Part shown: positions 21,878 through 35,162 of the stretch, one piece after another
How the letters are laid out: each line of letters begins with the position of its first letter
Numbering within the stretch: position 1 is the first letter of the stretch
Source: Riptortus pedestris
Lineage: Eukaryota > Arthropoda > Insecta > Hemiptera > Alydidae
Direction: 5' to 3'
NCBI GenBank assembly: GCA_019009955.1
Contig: CM032228.1
Span: 542,501 to 606,500 of the forward strand
DNA length: 64,000 nucleotides
Notes under the pieces: generated by a model
The model's database searches: none
Seen by the model: only the letters and a program-made list of their open reading frames with translations
What the model was told of the DNA's origin: nothing
Position numbers and translations under genes: made by a program

Positions 21878-23716
21878 CTAGCTGAGGTACCCCGTAGCTT
21901 CGCCCGGGAATTCATTTGAGTCAGAAAGATGGTATTTGGTTTTTGGCAATGCTTCTACGCGTACAACTGCTCTTCCCGTCGGGGCACATTATTTCCCGTT
22001 GGGCGACCTATAAAAAAAAATTTCGATTTGACAAATAAAAGAAAATAAGTCTTTAATCATTCCCTCTCCACTTTTTGACACCCCCTGAATAATTCAAATC
22101 ATAATCATGGATAGCATTTATTATAATTAAATATCATCTATAATGTAGGTATTTTGTTTAAATACAATCTGGCTAATATACTCAGGATGCCCAGGAAATC
22201 ATAGTTGACTGACTAATGATGGCATTTTTATTGAAAATCGTTGAAAAACCAATGGGAATCGGGATATCGCAATTTTTCATTTCAGGCTTCCCTTATAACT
22301 CACACTCCCATTTGAACCTAAAAATTTTAATATATCTTATAATCATGGAAGAATTAATGCAAATTCACATTCCGAGTTTTTTTAAGTTCGGTTCAATCGT
22401 TAGTGCCCAATAAAATTGTTGACTCCGCTTTAGTTTTTAGTGTATATCTCGTTTATACTTTGGTATACGACAAAAGTGAATATAACAAAAGTTACTTTAA
22501 AAAACAGAATAAACAATTTTTGTCATGTGCATATTTGCAGTAAAACCAGTAGAAAACGAAATACCGCTATTTTTAATTTCATGCCTCCCTTACGACCCCT
22601 ACTCCTGCTCGTCCCTAGAAATGTTAGTACAGCTTATTATCATGGAAGAGTTAGTGCTAAATCACGTACCGAGTTTTGTTTAGTTCGGTTGAGGCTTTTG
22701 CGTCAAATATAATTGTTGACTCCCGCTATAGTTGTTAGTGTATAACTCATTTATAAATAGTTATACGACAAAAGTGTATATAACAAAAGTTACTCTAAAT
22801 AACAAAATAATCAACTTTTGTTATTGGCATATTTACCGAAAAAGCAATACGTCTCCCTTATAACCCCCACTCCTGTTCGTCTCAGAGAATATTAATATAG
22901 CCTAAAGACTAAGTTGGGTTAGTAGTAATATACATACCATGTTTCATAAAATTCGGTTCAGGCATTTATGCGTGAAAAGGTAAAAAACAAACAAACAAAC
23001 AAACATACACCAAAGAAACAAAAGTCCGTCACGCAGGGGCTGCGTAAACTAAGCAGATTTCCCACGTAAAGTTTTACAATAGATAAATTTCAGAATAGAG
23101 AGCCGAACAGTTACGCGAACGGCCCGAACTAGCTCTTGACGGAAACTCACGACTAGACCCGAAGTTAGCCGATCTCATCTCAGAAGCTGAAAACAGAAAA
23201 AATATCTCGGTTAATATTCAAGATACAGAATAAATGTATATATCAAAATTTATAGTAAATTTAATTTGCAATAAGATTGATTCTATATACTTTTTCGATC
23301 CGACGTATAGTAACACAGATATTTCGAATTTTCGAAAATCCTCTCCTCTAAACCCCCCCCCCTCCCACTGGTCCGATTTCAGCCATTCACGAACTTGATC
23401 TTCATTTTTACATAAAAGGTTTAAATATCGATTTTGGTAACGATCAAAAGAAAATTGCGACCGCTGGAGCGTTAACAGACAAATATTATATATATATTTG
23501 AACGGACCTCATTTTCGTCATTTTCTGGGTAGGATCGCTGGACATTTGAAGACATTTTTCGAAACTCGCGTCATGAGTACGACCTCAATAGCTGATTTCC
23601 CTTAAGGGAAATATGCTAAAATGCAGTTGTGGTGTCTATGACATGAGAAACGAAAAGTTATTGTGAAATTTCGAGAAAAAAAAATCAATGTACAGGCAGA
23701 GGATACAATTTTATAT
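21878..23716 (-). mobile_element. Helitron with two later insertions
   Basis: 3' end CTAG at 21878-21881 with a damaged hairpin (CCCCGTAGCTTCGCCCGGG). Three modules follow, then AAGAAACAAAA, a 594-bp CGCAG element, then TGCAGTTGTGGTGTCTATG continuing to the 5' end ACAGGCAGAGGATACAATTTTATATATAT. A solo LTR follows at 23721. Confidence 0.8.
23024..23617 (-). mobile_element. CGCAG-hairpin repeat, full-length reference copy
   Basis: A 594-bp insert in Helitron sequence; AAAA flanks it at 23020-23023 and 23618-23621, while the empty site has a single AAAA. On the minus strand it starts AGCATATTTCCCTTAAGGGAAAT, which holds an 18-bp perfect palindrome, and ends ACGCAG-CCC-CTGCGT-GACGGAC with a perfect 6-bp hairpin. 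No terminal inverted repeats or open frame. The class is unknown; hairpins at both ends and insertion in a T-run would suit a Helentron-like element or a fold-back element. Confidence 0.8.
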
Positions 23717-23720
23717 ATAT

Positions 23721-24545
<825 letters not shown>

Positions 24546-24549
24546 GACA

Positions 24550-24905
24550 GAAGATATATAAAATTGTAACCTCTGTCTGTACATTGATTTTTTTTTTCTC
24601 GAAATTTCACGTTACTTTTTCGCTTCATTGCAGATATCGAGTCTATGGTATGACTCGATATCTGCAATTTGTAGCTTTCGCGTCTGTTACCTTTTCACGC
24701 ATAAACGGCTGAACCGAATTTTATGAAACTTGGTATGTATATTACTACTAACCCAACTTAAGTCTTTAGGTATATTAATATTCTCTGAGACGAACAGGAG
24801 TGCAGGTTATAATGGAGGCCTGAAATGCTTTTTCCAATCTTATTGCTTTTTCGGCAATTACTTTGTGAGGCATTTGCAAATAAGTTATTCCATGACTTCT
24901 TCAAT
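24550..24905 (+). mobile_element. Helitron 5' fragment
   Basis: 5' end TATATAAAATTGTAACCTCTG and the first module up to about GGCATTTGCAAATAAG. A local palindrome around ATCGAGTCTATGGTATGACTCGAT (24634-24660) is private to this copy. The 3' end is missing. Confidence 0.7.
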
Positions 24906-24911
24906 TAAGAG

Positions 24912-25197
<286 letters not shown>

Positions 25198-26019
25198 AAT
25201 GGGGGGGGGGGGTAGAGGGCGAAGCTAAAAGCATAACCTAATCAGAGGCGTCTCTCGTTTGATGTTGTTCCATAGCTAATTTTGGCCGAGAGTATTTGTT
25301 GAATGAGGTGTAATGGGAGAAGAAAAGGCCTGTAATTGGCATAACTGTGTGTCTCCAGCTGGGACTCTATGTACAAACCACCTGTTATTAGGCTGAATAC
25401 AGGAATAATTCCATTGAAACCAGTAGAGTTAAAGACATTTCTGGAGTGTCTAAATGTACAATTATGTTAAAAGTACATCAGCCATATTTTTTATTATAAA
25501 TATTAGATATTTACATGATTATCATGAAAAGAAGAGTTGGAAGCTGTCATCAATTTTCAATTACTAACACAATCACCCGTAACAATGCTAGGGAAATGAT
25601 TTCTGAACATTCATTTATTTATTTAAACGAGTTACTCAATTCGGCGATTTACTCATCAGGTAGTCAGTCAAATTCTAAAACGCGTTTGTATCACTGAATT
25701 TTTCGATTTTCCAATATAATGTGCAGTTTCTGAAATAAAGATTTTTTCATTTTACCGCTAAAAGGATGCGCAAAATCGAAATATTCACCGATAACTCGTT
25801 TTAGAATTTGAGTTTCTACAAGAACGCCATATTAAGTATGGTATTCCATTGGAAATTCCAATGTTATGGTCACTCAACAAGAACTGGAGAAGATTAGGAG
25901 GTTGAATATAGTCTGAAAGTATTCTTCAGGGGTCCCAATTATGGCACACCAAGTCTCAGCCTTAATTAAAATAATTAGATATTTTAAGGGGGGTGGCACG
26001 GGAACTTGGGACAGCCTGT
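25198..26019. other. Unassigned sequence
   Basis: No coding domain found. GGGTGGCACGGGAACTTGGG near 25992 and GGGTGGCATACGAATTTGGG near 26620 are alike and bracket the transposase relic, so they may belong to the ends of that element. Confidence 0.35.
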
Positions 26020-26249
26020 ATGTATATATATATATATATATATATATAATGTCATTTCATTGAAAAATGCTGTGACATAAAAGTTGTAGTCAACAAAATT
26101 ACCGTTGAAAAAATTATGCGGGGAAAGGAATAGATTTTGAAATTTAAAAGAAAAAAAAAGTGGTATGAATCCAAAAAATGTTTACTTCAAAAAACGTTTT
26201 AGAATTAACTTATTTTAAACTAATTGCGTAGTAGATATTTGAAAATTAA

Positions 26250-26560
26250 ATACATTTTTCCACCTGCTTAGTTTCTTTCCTCGTTTATGCACTTCAAAAG
26301 ACGGTATCTGAAATCCCTTTTGGCATTGCGCATTTCTGCTCCTGAAATTGAATTTATCGCCAATCTGAATTTATTTGTCATGTCTTCAATATTCTGCGAC
26401 CTGTTCTGGTAGAGATGACTTTAAGCCTCTCCCAAAGAAGATAATCCATTACTGTCAGATCGGGTGAGCTGGGTGTCCACTGTTGATGGAGAAGTGCGGA
26501 GATCCGTCAAGCTCCAGCTATGTTTCATTTCTTTTCATCAGGGCTATGTCTTATATTTTA
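26250..26560 (-). pseudogene. IS630/mariner-like transposase C-terminal relic
   Basis: Minus frames give LDGSPHF, then WTPSSPDLTVMDYLLWERLK (about 26495-26430), then INS..AEMRNAKRDFRYRL.KCI. The block around SPDL..MDY.LW carries the third catalytic Asp of the DD34D/E cut-and-paste transposases, and the C-terminal helix pattern suits the same family. A deletion shortens the segment between the second and third acidic residues, and frames shift at least twice. The N-terminal HTH domains are absent. Confidence 0.65.
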
Positions 26561-26639
26561 CTCAGAAAGTCTTTATTTGGGAAGGGGTTGAAGACTGTTC
26601 CATTTTATATGGGGTGGCATACGAATTTGGGTAAATATA

Positions 26640-27302
26640 TTTGTCTGTTACCGCTCTAGGGCGAAGTTAGATGAAATGCAATGAAATGTTAATATGTTTC
26701 TCTAATGTATGTCGTTATTGTTCACGTATTTAATGTAAAGAAAGCAGCTTGCAGCAGCGTGAGGTTTACACGTTGAGACAGTTGTTTATCATCCAAATTT
26801 ATTTTAATCTGATTGAATGTCGTAAATGTTTTCTTTTCTTTTTTTTTATACTTATGTATTTGCATTATTATTGTTGAGGGTTTTGAGTGATTTTAATTTT
26901 TGGTCTAGAACTGTTAGTTTTATAAAGACGTGTAATGCATATTTTACCAGATAATCTTAGAACGAATACGACTTCTTTTCCTTCCTCATTATAATGGATA
27001 TTTTTCAAGTTACTGTACATGGTAACGATTTTATAATTTGTTAATTTAATTATACAAGTTATAACAATTTCTGCTAATATTATAAACGTTTTCGTATATA
27101 TATAGGTCATTCATTTTTCGTCACGTAAATAGTGTAATTTTGTTCATCTGCTTTTTTTCTTGAATGATTCAATATACGAAATAAATTCTTTCTCAACCGA
27201 ATGGGAATAATTTTTTTTCCGGATAAACTTTACAGGTTACGGAATTTACATGTATAATTAAAACTTAGAAATCGCAAAGGGCGAAGAGCAAGTCAATTTA
27301 CA
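26640..27302. other. Unassigned A+T-rich sequence
   Basis: The first about 22 bp (TTTGTCTGTTACCGCTCTAGG) match the internal start of the CGCAG repeat at 3131. The rest has no recognised feature. Confidence 0.35.
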
Positions 27303-27351
27303 GCGATCCGAAGGGATCGCTTTGGTAAGTTGGCCAAGGGGGTGTTGCTAG
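27303..27351 (+). repeat. Hairpin followed by CTAG, possible end of a second Helitron family
   Basis: GCGATCC-GAAG-GGATCGC is a perfect 7-bp hairpin (27303-27320). CTAG at 27348-27351 is followed by T. The 27-base gap is longer than the roughly ten bases usual for Helitrons, and no 5' end was found. Confidence 0.35.
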
Positions 27352-27740
27352 TTTGTATTAAAATTGGATATGTATTTCCCTATTCTATTAGGTTCATTAA
27401 AAATATGTTCATAAAAATATTGGTCATCGCTATAGATATAGCGTTGCCCATTTGCATTCCGTATACCTGTGTACATTTTATCATTAAATTTTCAAAATCC
27501 GTTTTGACTAACATCATTTAATACCTTCTACTAAAAATAAATCTCGTGTTGTTTGTCACTTCAATGAACCAGCGGCCCAAGCCTTTAATTTATTTATTTA
27601 GGTGTGTCGCAATTTAAGCGATTCTCACATGCCTTTAATTTAATTTAATATTATTATTGTTTCTTTTTTTTAAAAAAAAATATATCATAAGTTTTGTAAT
27701 TTTTATTCAGTTTGAAATACAGTCCGCTATTGAACTATAG
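27352..27740. other. Unassigned A+T-rich sequence
   Basis: No supportable feature. Confidence 0.3.
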
Positions 27741-28379
27741 CGTAAAATTGGTTACTGATACGATTTTAGCAAATAGTGACTAACAAACGAGATAAAATTG
27801 GTTACTGATACAATTTTAGCAAATAGTGACTAACAAACGAGATAAAATTGGTTACTGATACAGTTTTAGCAAATAGTGACTAACAAACGAGATAAAATTG
27901 GTTACTGATGCAATTTTAGCAAATAGTGACTAACAAACGAGATAAAATTGGTTACTGATGCAATTTTAGCAAATAGTGACTAACAAACGAGATAAAATTG
28001 GTTACTGATGCAATTTTAGCAAATAGTGACTAACAAACGAGATAAAATTGGTTACTGATCCAATTTTAGCAAATAGTGACTAACAAACGAGATAAAATTG
28101 GTTACTGATGCAATTTTAGCAAATAGTGACTAACAAATGAGATAAAATTGGTTACTGATGCAATTTTAGCAAATAGTGACTAACAAACGAGATAAAATTG
28201 GTTACTGATGCAATTTTAGCAAATAGTGACTAACAAACGAGATTAAATTGGTTACTAATGCAATTTAAGCAATTAGTGACTAACAAACGAGATAAAATTG
28301 GTTACTGATGCAATTTTAGCAAATAGTGACTAACAAATGAAATAAAATTGGTTACTGATACGATTTTATCGAATAGTGA
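27741..28379. repeat. 50-bp tandem array, about 12.8 copies
   Basis: ATAAAATTGGTTACTGATGC recurs every 50 bp from 27741 to 28341. Divergence is low in the middle and higher at both edges. Confidence 0.95.
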
Positions 28380-28489
28380 ATACCACGTTTATTGGACAAT
28401 TATTTCCCAGTTATTTATTATTATTACATAGTCAACAGGAATAATTAAACCATACATTTGTGGTGGCTTACGATTGTAATTTATAAATT

Positions 28490-29050
28490 TTGATTTAACT
28501 TTTTTCATTATGAAATTATTTTATATCAATTTGTCGGCATACTTTATGGCTTTATTTTGATCACTGTTTGTAGGATAATAGTCTCTCTCTTTGAACATTT
28601 GTTTATTATTTAATATGTTTTGCATTTTCATATTGTAATCATTCCTATTCATTCTTCCAGTCTTGTTTGATTCAGCTGCTTTAACTATTAAAATATTATT
28701 TTCCTTAGCATAATTTTTAGTAATATTTTTTTTTCATACTGCTTTAACTTTTCGGCCAAACAAATATATATATATATATCAGTTGGAATATTTTTGGAAC
28801 TTTTCTTATTTTTCACTCCATTAATTAAATTTACACTTTTTTGTCTAATTTTATTTCTTCCCCTGATTGAAATAGAAACCAGTTGCCAAGCATATATTCT
28901 ACGTCAGTTACTAAGTTTACGACGTTTTTATTTTGAATTGGTTTTAAAATATTAATTAATCACTCCACGTTTAAAAATGCATAGCCTCCTTTGGGATCTC
29001 TTTTTCGATTAACCAGCCAATTTTTATTTGTTGAAAGTTATTGAAGAGAG
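28490..29050 (-). pseudogene. Possible Penelope-like retroelement relic
   Basis: A minus frame reads ILIVKAAESNKTGRMNRNDY, then KMQNILNNKQMF and a PTNSDQNKAIKY block (about 28710-28550). This resembles the region before the RT palm in Penelope-like elements (ADKSN..V.M....Y..KM..IL). A second block (VVNLVTDVEYMLGNWF, about 28925) lies upstream in another frame. There are many stops. The assignment rests on pattern resemblance only. Confidence 0.3.
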
Positions 29051-29454
29051 AGTTTAATTTCTAAATACGAACTTTTTTTAATAATGTTTTTTTTTTTTTA
29101 ATATTTTATGAAAACAATTATTATAATAAACGTTTATCCTTTTAGTATAAAATGAGATAAATGTATCTAGAACTACTTTCATTTTGGAATTTTTTATAGT
29201 GGTAATGAGCATTTCATTATTTCACGATTCGAATTTTTTAAACCTTAATAACTTCTAGGCATTTCTAAATCTAATATTTTTTTGTTGTTCTAGCGAAATT
29301 TAAATGATTTATGTAAAATGTGAGATGAAGGTAGTTCGTAGCATCTCGTGAATTTTCTTTTCTCTTCAAAAAGGATTCTATTGCATGTATTTACCATTCT
29401 CCATTTCCATTTCACCATTTAATTCAACATTAAAATTCATAGTCGTTAAGGGGA
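29051..29454. other. Unassigned A+T-rich sequence
   Basis: No supportable feature. Confidence 0.3.
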
Positions 29455-29535
29455 CCAAGAAGGGGGGGGGGGTAGAGGGGAGAATTGTGAAAATTCAGAA
29501 TATCATCGTTATTGTAATCAATCTTGTTGATCTAC
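29455..29535 (+). mobile_element. CGCAG-hairpin repeat fragment
   Basis: Poly-G tract followed by AATTGTGAAAATTCAGAATATC and AATCAATCTTGTTG, the internal order of that family. Confidence 0.4.
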
Positions 29536-29687
29536 TTATGTCCATCAATTTTCATTTTCTTTAGAAGCCTGAAAAGTGCAGAAGCATCAATAGCTCGCTA
29601 AATACTCGAGTTAATGCATTGGGCAACTATTGTACCTCATCAATGGTTTAAACAGATTGTGTCTATAACATTTGTCAATCCCACTCA

Positions 29688-29937
29688 TATTATGAACTAC
29701 CATGTTATTATGAACTACCATGTTATTATGAACTACGATGTTATTATGAACTACGATGATATTATGAACTACGATGTTATTATGAACTACGATGTTATTA
29801 TGAACTGCGATGTTATTATGAACTACGATGTTATTATGAACTACGATGTTATTATGAACTGCGATGTTATTATGAACTACGATGTTATTATGAACTACGA
29901 TGTTATTATGAACTACGATGTTATTATGAACTACGAT
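29688..29937. repeat. 18-bp minisatellite, left part
   Basis: TTATTATGAACTACGATG units, about 14. The last ends ACGAT at 29933-29937, where the Bel-Pao LTR begins. As 18 is a multiple of 3, several frames stay open; this is not a gene. Confidence 0.95.
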
Positions 29938-30565
29938 TGTTCAATTTAAAATTGAAGCGGCAATGAACTATACCAGCCCCATCTGTTGTCAACTAGACTA
30001 ACCAAGGATGTCCCCCTGGAGAGTGCTGACCTCTACAGCCTACTTTGTAAATACTATCTGAGAGGGATCCTTGGGTTCAAAGTACAGGAGATAAGGAGTC
30101 AGGACACAGTCGAGTGTCTAGGAGGAGAGAGTGTAGAGCTCCCGGGTACCGCAGCAGATTTAGCCTTTTCTCACGCCTGCCTTTTAGAACTTCCAACATG
30201 AGGGAGTAAAGGAAGGAACATCCAGGGGGAGAGCAGGATGGAGGAAGGAAGAGGGAGAACAACATAGCAGCACCAGACAGTATCACCATAGCATCAGTAT
30301 CCCTTAAAGTAATGCAAACTAACTCACTAACAAATATATGCCCTGCATTAGCCCATCCCACAATATCCTGTAATTATTCAGCATAGAAATACATAGTTTT
30401 ATCCAGATATCTTATGATTATTCAATACACTATTATGGTAATAATCAATTTACAAATCATGGTCCTCCGGTATCAAATCGCAAATACAAACTTACATGAA
30501 CCAGCACCTCTCTTAAATATTTACAAGTCGTTAGCGGGTAAGGCCGAAGGGCTTGTAAGTAATCA
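29938..30565 (+). repeat. Bel-Pao 5' LTR
   Basis: TGTTCAATTTAAAATTGAAG ... GTAAGTAATCA; starts TG and ends CA; same length as the 3' LTR. Confidence 0.9.
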
Positions 30566-30569
30566 GAAT

Positions 30570-30586
30570 GGTCGATCCGGGCCGGA
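30570..30586 (+). promoter_or_regulatory. Bel-Pao primer binding site
   Basis: TGGTCGATCCGGGCCGG four bases after the LTR is complementary to a tRNA 3' end finishing in CCA. The tRNA identity was not determined. Confidence 0.6.
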
Positions 30587-32135
30587 TAATTTGTTAATAC
30601 CCGGCAAAATAAATTATCTTTATTTTATTGTCTAAATTTTTCCACCATTCAACTATTTCACATGTCTCTAAATTTCATTAAATATGTTCAGTAGTTATAT
30701 TTAACCTTGCTTTCATGATTCAAGCCTTATGCAAATTATTCAAGAAAACTTATGTTTTACTGATTCAACTAAATTTAGTAAAATCATTAGAGTGTATTTC
30801 ATATTTATTTAGGTGGACTATAACCAATGTATCTTATATTTCTAGTTTTATTCTTACCCATTGCTATCAATTATAGTTCTGTATTTAATATTTTAATTAA
30901 ATAATAATTACCAAATGAAACATATATTATTCATTAAGGTTAACTTTATTTATATTATACAGTGATCACTTGAATTCATTTAATCTATATTTCTCTTCTC
31001 AACATTGTTTACTTTGTATATTATAAGCAATTAATAGTTTAAATTCCTTCAATCTAAATTAGCGTTTCTATTTCTTTAAAGTAAGCAATTGTTTTATTTT
31101 CTTTATAACTACAGTGTATAATTGCAAGTTGATCTATCAAGGCTTGACCACTTATTTGTTTTATCATTAACCAATTCTATGGCTTCAAAGTGGTTATTAC
31201 AATATTCAAATCAATATTCATTATTTGACATGTGTTAGTATTAAGACAGATTTATTTGTGGGTTTATTCACAGAGATGCTGATTATTATTCAATTCATTC
31301 ATGAATATTTTCCAATATAGGTGTACACTATTAATTTATTCTCGTAACACAATTTATTTACTCATTAATATACTATTTATTCACTCTAAAGAGAACTGTA
31401 CACTTATCACTTGCCTGGTACTATATTTCTTGACAACTAATTACTAATGTTTACCTGTAAAGCTCTATTATCATTTCAATTTCATTATCTAGAGTCTAAA
31501 TACACCAGCGATTTAAAGTCGGTCTAGATAAATAAACAAGGCTTGGGATAAAAGTTGTTTACCATTTATTAATGATTCTTTATTTCACATATCAACAAGA
31601 CACTATGTTAATTCTAATGATTTAAAACACTTTAAAACATATTCCCTAGCTGATTGCAAGCATTCATTTCATATGACCACGTTGTAGCATACTGGTTGTA
31701 AACAGATGACATAACCTTTTCTATTGTGAACCATAGAGCGTGGTACTCTTCGTTGGTTGGTCTACCCTTTGGTGACGTCACATACCAGCTGACAGTTCGA
31801 ATTTAATTTAAATTTAATTTAAAATTTAATTTTCTTATGTAGTTCTGAAGTGTTTTATTTCTCTTCATTTTCTTCACTTCTAATCATTGAAAAATCTTGC
31901 TCTTGTTGATATAAATTCTTATCCTATTGCCTAATTCAATTTCTTGGTTCATTCCTTTGTCGGATTTATCCCAGCATTTTCATTAATTAGTTGTCTTTAC
32001 CATTTAGCTTTCTTCTATTTATGTTGGATCTCAGAGTGTCTTTCTCTCTCGCTCTTTCTTTTCTCCTTTTCTTTCTCTCTCGGTCTCTCCTCCACATGGA
32101 TGTTGCTCATTTCATTGTATTATTTATCTTTACCA
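30587..32135 (+). other. Bel-Pao leader
   Basis: About 1.5 kb of A+T-rich sequence between primer site and gag with no convincing frame. It is unusually long for a leader and may hold the relic of another insertion, such as the TTTAATTTAAATTTAATTT stretch near 31805. Confidence 0.5.
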
Positions 32136-34665
32136 TGATTAAAGACACCGATTCTACTCTTCCCCCAAGGGAGCCCTTCCAACCGGAAGTGAAGGATCCA
32201 GTGCTGCGGATGCAGCTCGTGCTACCAAGCTGGAAAGGCGTATGCGTGGACTAAGAAGAAACATCGTTGACCAAGCCACTTTTGATCTGGACAACTTCAC
32301 AGAAGATGATGCCAACATATTTGAAGTCAAGGTGTCCACCATTAAACGATATTGGGAGGAATTTCTAGCTGCCTGGAACCAGCGTGAGGAAATCCAGGTT
32401 TCTGGAAAGGATGACTTTCCTAACGACACTTGGTATGAATTGTATGATTTACTAGAAGGCGAGACCATCAGAGCGAGTGGCACCCTTTTGAGTGTGAAGA
32501 GGCGCTTGGACGCTAGGCGCACTCGTGCCAATCCTCATCAAGCTACCTTTTCAGGTCTCAACGCTTTTTTCAACAAGCAATAGTTGCCAAAGATTCGTAT
32601 TCCTACATTTTCTGGTGATGTGCTGAAGTGGACGCATTTTCGTGACACTTTCCTTTCAATGATCCACAACGAGCCATCTCTCTCAAACATAGAAAGATTC
32701 CACTACCTCATTGGCGCTTTGGAGGGTGAAGCTGCGTCCCTTATTTCGAGATTCCCAGTTGAAGAACAGTCATATGAACAAGCTTGGGCAAAGGTTGTTG
32801 AGGCATACGACAACCCACGTATCTTGGCAAGCCTCTTGATTCATAAGATTGTTGACCACGACACAAGGTCATTCAAGGACGAAATGCAACGCTACGATGC
32901 ATTTCTCACTGGTGTAGCGGACAGCATTGACGCGTTCCGCGCTTTGCGGATAGAACAAGCCTCTGAGTTCATTCTCGCCACTCTTGCCTTAAGAGCTCTA
33001 GATTATGAAACTAGACGACATTTCGAGTTATCATTGAGGCCAGGGCGAGAGTTTCCAACGTCAAGTGACGTACTCGATTTCGTCCGCAAAAGAAAATCGG
33101 CGTTGAATATGTCCCGAGGTGTTAGAACGAATTCCAGTTCTCTTCAATCCAAACATCCCAATCATGGTTTCAAATCCAATGTCAAAGTCCATTCGGTTGC
33201 ATTTCACTCTGCCAGTCAGCACAATCATCAAGCCAGAGCTGCTTCACCAAAAATCGGCAACTCCAGAAGTCCCAAATGCAACCATTGTCAGGGACAACAC
33301 CTCCTATCTCACTGTTCTGGCTTCTCCAATCTACCAGCATCAAAAAGACTTGAGCTAGTCCGTACTTGGAAGGTTTGCTGGAATTGCTTACGTAAAGGGC
33401 ACAATGTTTCGTCCTGTTTCTCCAAATTCCGATGCCGTCAGTGCAACAAGCGTCACCACACGCTGATCCACAGTGATAATGGAGACAGTTCAAAGACGAA
33501 AGAAAACTCAAAACCTGCTACTCCAACTGATTCGGAGACATTTATAGGTTTCGGTTCCACACCTGCTGCGTCTATCACATCCAACTGCATGGTCCTATTG
33601 GGTACGGTGCGTACCTTTATTAGGGATCACCGTGGGGCTTATCTTCCAGCCCGCGGTCTACTTGACTCCGGCAGTCAACACACCTTCCTCACCACGTCAC
33701 TGGCTAAGAAACTTGGCACCAAAATTCATCCGTTTACCGGACGCATCACAGGCTTGGGAGAGTCAACCATACCAAAATCACAACTAAAAGGACACATTGA
33801 GTGCAATCTCCGTCCGTGTATGGGTGACCAAGAGTACAGCCTGTCAGCTGTAGTCGTCGACAGAATAACCTCGGCTCTTCCGACACGCAACATTCCACAA
33901 TCAATGGTGAATCGTCTCAAGCACCATCCTCTTGCTGACCCACAATTCGGAGAGTCTGGCCCGATTGACATTCTTATTGGCGGCGACTTGTACCCCAAGA
34001 TAATTACGGGAATTCCCTTTGAGTCAGGCGTTGATGAATTATTCTTGCAGCCGACCGTCTTCGGTCTTATAGCGTCTGGCACTGTTCGAAATTTCTTCCC
34101 GTCATCATCTATTTCTATGTTCATACAATCTGAGGAAGATACTGAAGCTCAATTGAAGGTTGTCGGGGAAGTGCAAGAACCCTCACCTGTGGACCTCGCG
34201 GGGACTACGGATAGGCCGAAGTTGCTACCTGCTGCCGAGGGAAACGCCAAGACAGTTCCAATTCAGTCCCTGGCAAGCAACAGCGTCGCCATGACCAGCG
34301 TTTCGGCCAAGCAGAAAGATCACTTACCTTATGACCGGACATCCAGATTTTCGTCCAATTCACACCCTGATCAGAACCGTTCCAAGATTAATAAGGCTCG
34401 CCCAAAGGATAAAGTCTGGCAATCAAGCTTCGCGCCAGGAACCACTCACCAGTTGTACCGATCCTATCACACTCAAGGAATTTGCCGAAGCACAGTAGAG
34501 ATACATGCACGTCCAACGACTCCATTTCCCGAACGGGGTATTCAAAGGCACACAATACTCCCAAGGAGCCGTCTCAACTCTTCCCCTTTCTTGATGAACG
34601 AGGGATCCTCAGGGTGGGCGGCAGGTACACAATCACATCGTTGGACATTTCGAAGAATAACTTAG
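32136..34665 (+). pseudogene. Bel-Pao gag-protease with remnant of pol
   Basis: An ATG at 32136 starts a frame that shifts near 32200 and meets a TAG at 32581. From 32584 the frame is open for 693 codons. Residues about 1-190 match the Bel-Pao gag core (IPTFSGDVLKWTHFRDTF; FHYLIGALEGEAASLI). Three zinc knuckles follow (CNHCQGQHLLSHC, CWNCLRKGHNVSSC, CRQCNKRHHTLIH; about 231-299). The aspartic protease LLDSGSQHTFL is near 358, with ILIGGDLY and GLIASG after it. Beyond about 34150 the text no longer matches Pao RT. In the +1 frame near 34590, FLDERGILRVGGRY matches the block just before the Pao integrase, so a deletion removed RT and RNase H and joined protease to that block. Confidence 0.85.
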
Positions 34666-35162
34666 GTTCTCCCCGGTAGGGACAACGTTGTTAGAACTCC
34701 TAGCGGGACTACCTTAACCAGGGCCGCTACCTCACTCGCGCCCTTAATATTAGAACCTCAAGTTATAGAGGACAAGATTTAATTTATTAATTCACAAGCT
34801 TTTATCATTTCATTATTTGAAGAAATTATTTTATTTACCTTTATTCAAGCTAATCTTTTTTTTTCTCCTTGTGAATAAGCCAATTATCACTAGGTTAACT
34901 AGACTAGTCAAATAGTTTAAGTATATGTCATAAGATTAGCATTAAGCATCTTCTATCACGAAACAGCGAATCATCTCAGCTATTCATCCGCGCCAAGGCG
35001 GCTACACTATTCCTCATCATATCCTGTTCATCTCCGCCACGGCGATATCATTATTCTTCCTCACATCAAACTTATCTCCGCCACGGCAATTTCATTATCT
35101 TCATCCCGACTTCCGTACTCAGCTATAATTAAATCAGCTAAGGCTAATTTAGGTGGGCGGTA
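34666..35162 (+). other. Bel-Pao 3' noncoding region and polypurine stretch
   Basis: Contains two CTCCGCCACGGCRAT-type repeats (near 35030 and 35083) and GGTGGGCGG just before the 3' LTR TG, which would prime plus-strand synthesis. Confidence 0.55.
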
